Below are positions 51,083 to 51,646 of a DNA stretch of 51,646 nucleotides, one piece after another (position 1 is the stretch's first letter; each line of letters opens with the position of its first letter). The stretch is from a bacterium. GTDB lineage: Bacteria > Electryoneota > Electryoneia > Electryoneales > Electryoneaceae. A program made the translations under genes and the position numbers. A model generated the notes under the pieces. The model saw only the letters and a list, made by a program, of their open reading frames with translations. It did not search any database and was not told the origin of the DNA. Where the stretch lies: assembly GCA_028278125.1 (NCBI GenBank), contig JANQEY010000313.1:1-51646 (forward strand), written 5' to 3'.

Positions 51083-51646
51083 ATGGCAAATGCTGATCCC
51101 GGAAAACGTGCTGTAAAGGTAAATTCTTCACCGTCACAATTAAGGCGTGCCGGATTATTTAAGGGTTTACTGTTTATCGGCGCTCTTGCTTTAACGGCAG
51201 GTCTCTTCTTTTCTACCAGGCATTTGATTTACGAAGTCAGGGAAAGTTCCCGTGACCACCTTGCACTCTCTGTTCAATACTTCCGCTTCCTCTTGTTAAG
51301 TGATAATCCTGAACTCGCCTACGATGCAGTGAAAGAGATAGACTTTCCCATTGTTCTTGCAGACGAGAACGGTAATCCCAAATTCTGGAAAAATCTTGAA
51401 ATTGATCCGGGAGATACTTCATCTGTCGCCATTGAAAATGTTCGAAATATGATAGTTGAGATGGATAAGCGAGGTCATACTCCTGTTCCAATAGAAGTTG
51501 TTCCTGGTGTAATTGATTATTTCCATTATGACGATCCCGAAATTGTTACTTTGCTGAGGTGGTTTTCGGTGATCAGCGTTATCGCCGTAGCTTTATATAT
51601 CCTGCTTGGATATATCGGTTTCAGGACAATCAGGAAGGCGGAAGAA
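51083..51646 (+). CDS. N-terminal part of a probable membrane sensor kinase (cut by window edge)
   Basis: 188 codons are open to the window end, so the C-terminus is missing. A basic start (MANADPGKRAVKVNSSPSQLRRAG) precedes helix 1 (GLLFIGALALTAGLFFSTRHLI), an extracytoplasmic domain of about 100 residues (DNPELAYDAVKEIDFPIVLADENGNPKFW), helix 2 (WFSVISVIAVALYILLGYIGF) and the cytoplasmic start FRTIRKAEE. Two-helix sensor layout with a PAS/Cache-sized periplasmic domain suggests a histidine kinase. The kinase domain itself lies outside the window, so this is inference. It starts 18 bp after the YfhO stop and probably belongs to the same operon. Confidence 0.6.
   Translation, partial: MANADPGKRAVKVNSSPSQLRRAGLFKGLLFIGALALTAGLFFSTRHLIYEVRESSRDHLALSVQYFRFLLLSDNPELAYDAVKEIDFPIVLADENGNPKFWKNLEIDPGDTSSVAIENVRNMIVEMDKRGHTPVPIEVVPGVIDYFHYDDPEIVTLLRWFSVISVIAVALYILLGYIGFRTIRKAEE

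Noticed and set aside
1..51646. CRISPR arrays, tRNA or rRNA genes, IS elements, prophage genes
   Set aside because: I looked for regularly spaced direct repeats, cloverleaf patterns, transposase or integrase motifs and found none; a tRNA could be missed without a covariance search.

Overview
The window reads as a chromosomal stretch of an uncultured Gram-negative bacterium, most likely from one of the candidate phyla of the FCB superphylum (the Zixibacteria, KSB1, Marinimicrobia or Cloacimonadota neighbourhood). This rests on five secreted proteins that end in the YPNPFNP...G-x-Y-F/Y-V...K-x-V-L-x-K type C-terminal sorting domain typical of type IX secretion substrates. It also rests on several outer-membrane beta-barrels, a TolB-like propeller and a Wza/Wzc-like export pair. 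The phylum is an inference; no rRNA or tRNA gene was seen. Gene density is high, and no IS element, phage gene, integrase or CRISPR array was found.

Layout. 1-5506 (minus): three tandem paralogous secreted FG-GAP/VCBS proteins, the last cut by the window edge. 5797-12598 (plus): a run of housekeeping genes, folE, a TPR membrane protein, a putative lipoprotein, folP, a rimI-like acetyltransferase, accD with a histone-H1-like tail, and a polysaccharide flippase. 12757-20231: envelope and exopolysaccharide genes. These are an alginate-export-like porin, convergent to a Wzc-like tyrosine kinase with an extreme C-terminal tyrosine cluster and its Wza-like partner, then a secreted sorting-domain protein and wecB. 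20663-26877 (plus): a small outer-membrane barrel, an RNA m5U methyltransferase-like protein, an M42 aminopeptidase, and the hsp20-lon pair. 27181-31535 (minus): a 1152-residue putative outer-membrane barrel coupled to an NHL propeller. 31697-36961 (minus): glgA, then the hutI/DUF72/diguanylate cyclase operon. 37400-42683 (minus): a fourth FG-GAP secreted protein, a LON-domain protein, TolB-like, and a nitrilase-family amidohydrolase. 42935-51646 (plus): cheX-like, a POT-type transporter, tsaB, the diadenylate cyclase gene, an AP-superfamily phosphohydrolase, a YfhO-family membrane protein, and the N-terminus of a probable sensor kinase cut by the window edge.

Functions that hang together. 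Folate synthesis is represented by folE and folP, and fatty acid synthesis by accD. Surface polysaccharide is represented by the flippase, Wzc, Wza, WecB and possibly the porin, without any glycosyltransferase in view. Protein quality control is represented by Hsp20, Lon and a stand-alone LON domain. Nucleotide second messengers are represented by a GGDEF protein and a c-di-AMP cyclase.

The most noteworthy non-coding content is a set of dispersed palindromes. Two copies of a 36-bp repeat, 10 kb apart, differ by a compensatory base-pair change. One intergenic space (36962-37399) is built largely of hairpins. Two unrelated genes share nearly the same terminator stem. I did not find a clearly new multi-gene system. 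The best leads are the barrel-NHL pair, the tyrosine-tailed kinase, and the leader-like hairpin upstream of the 20663 barrel gene.
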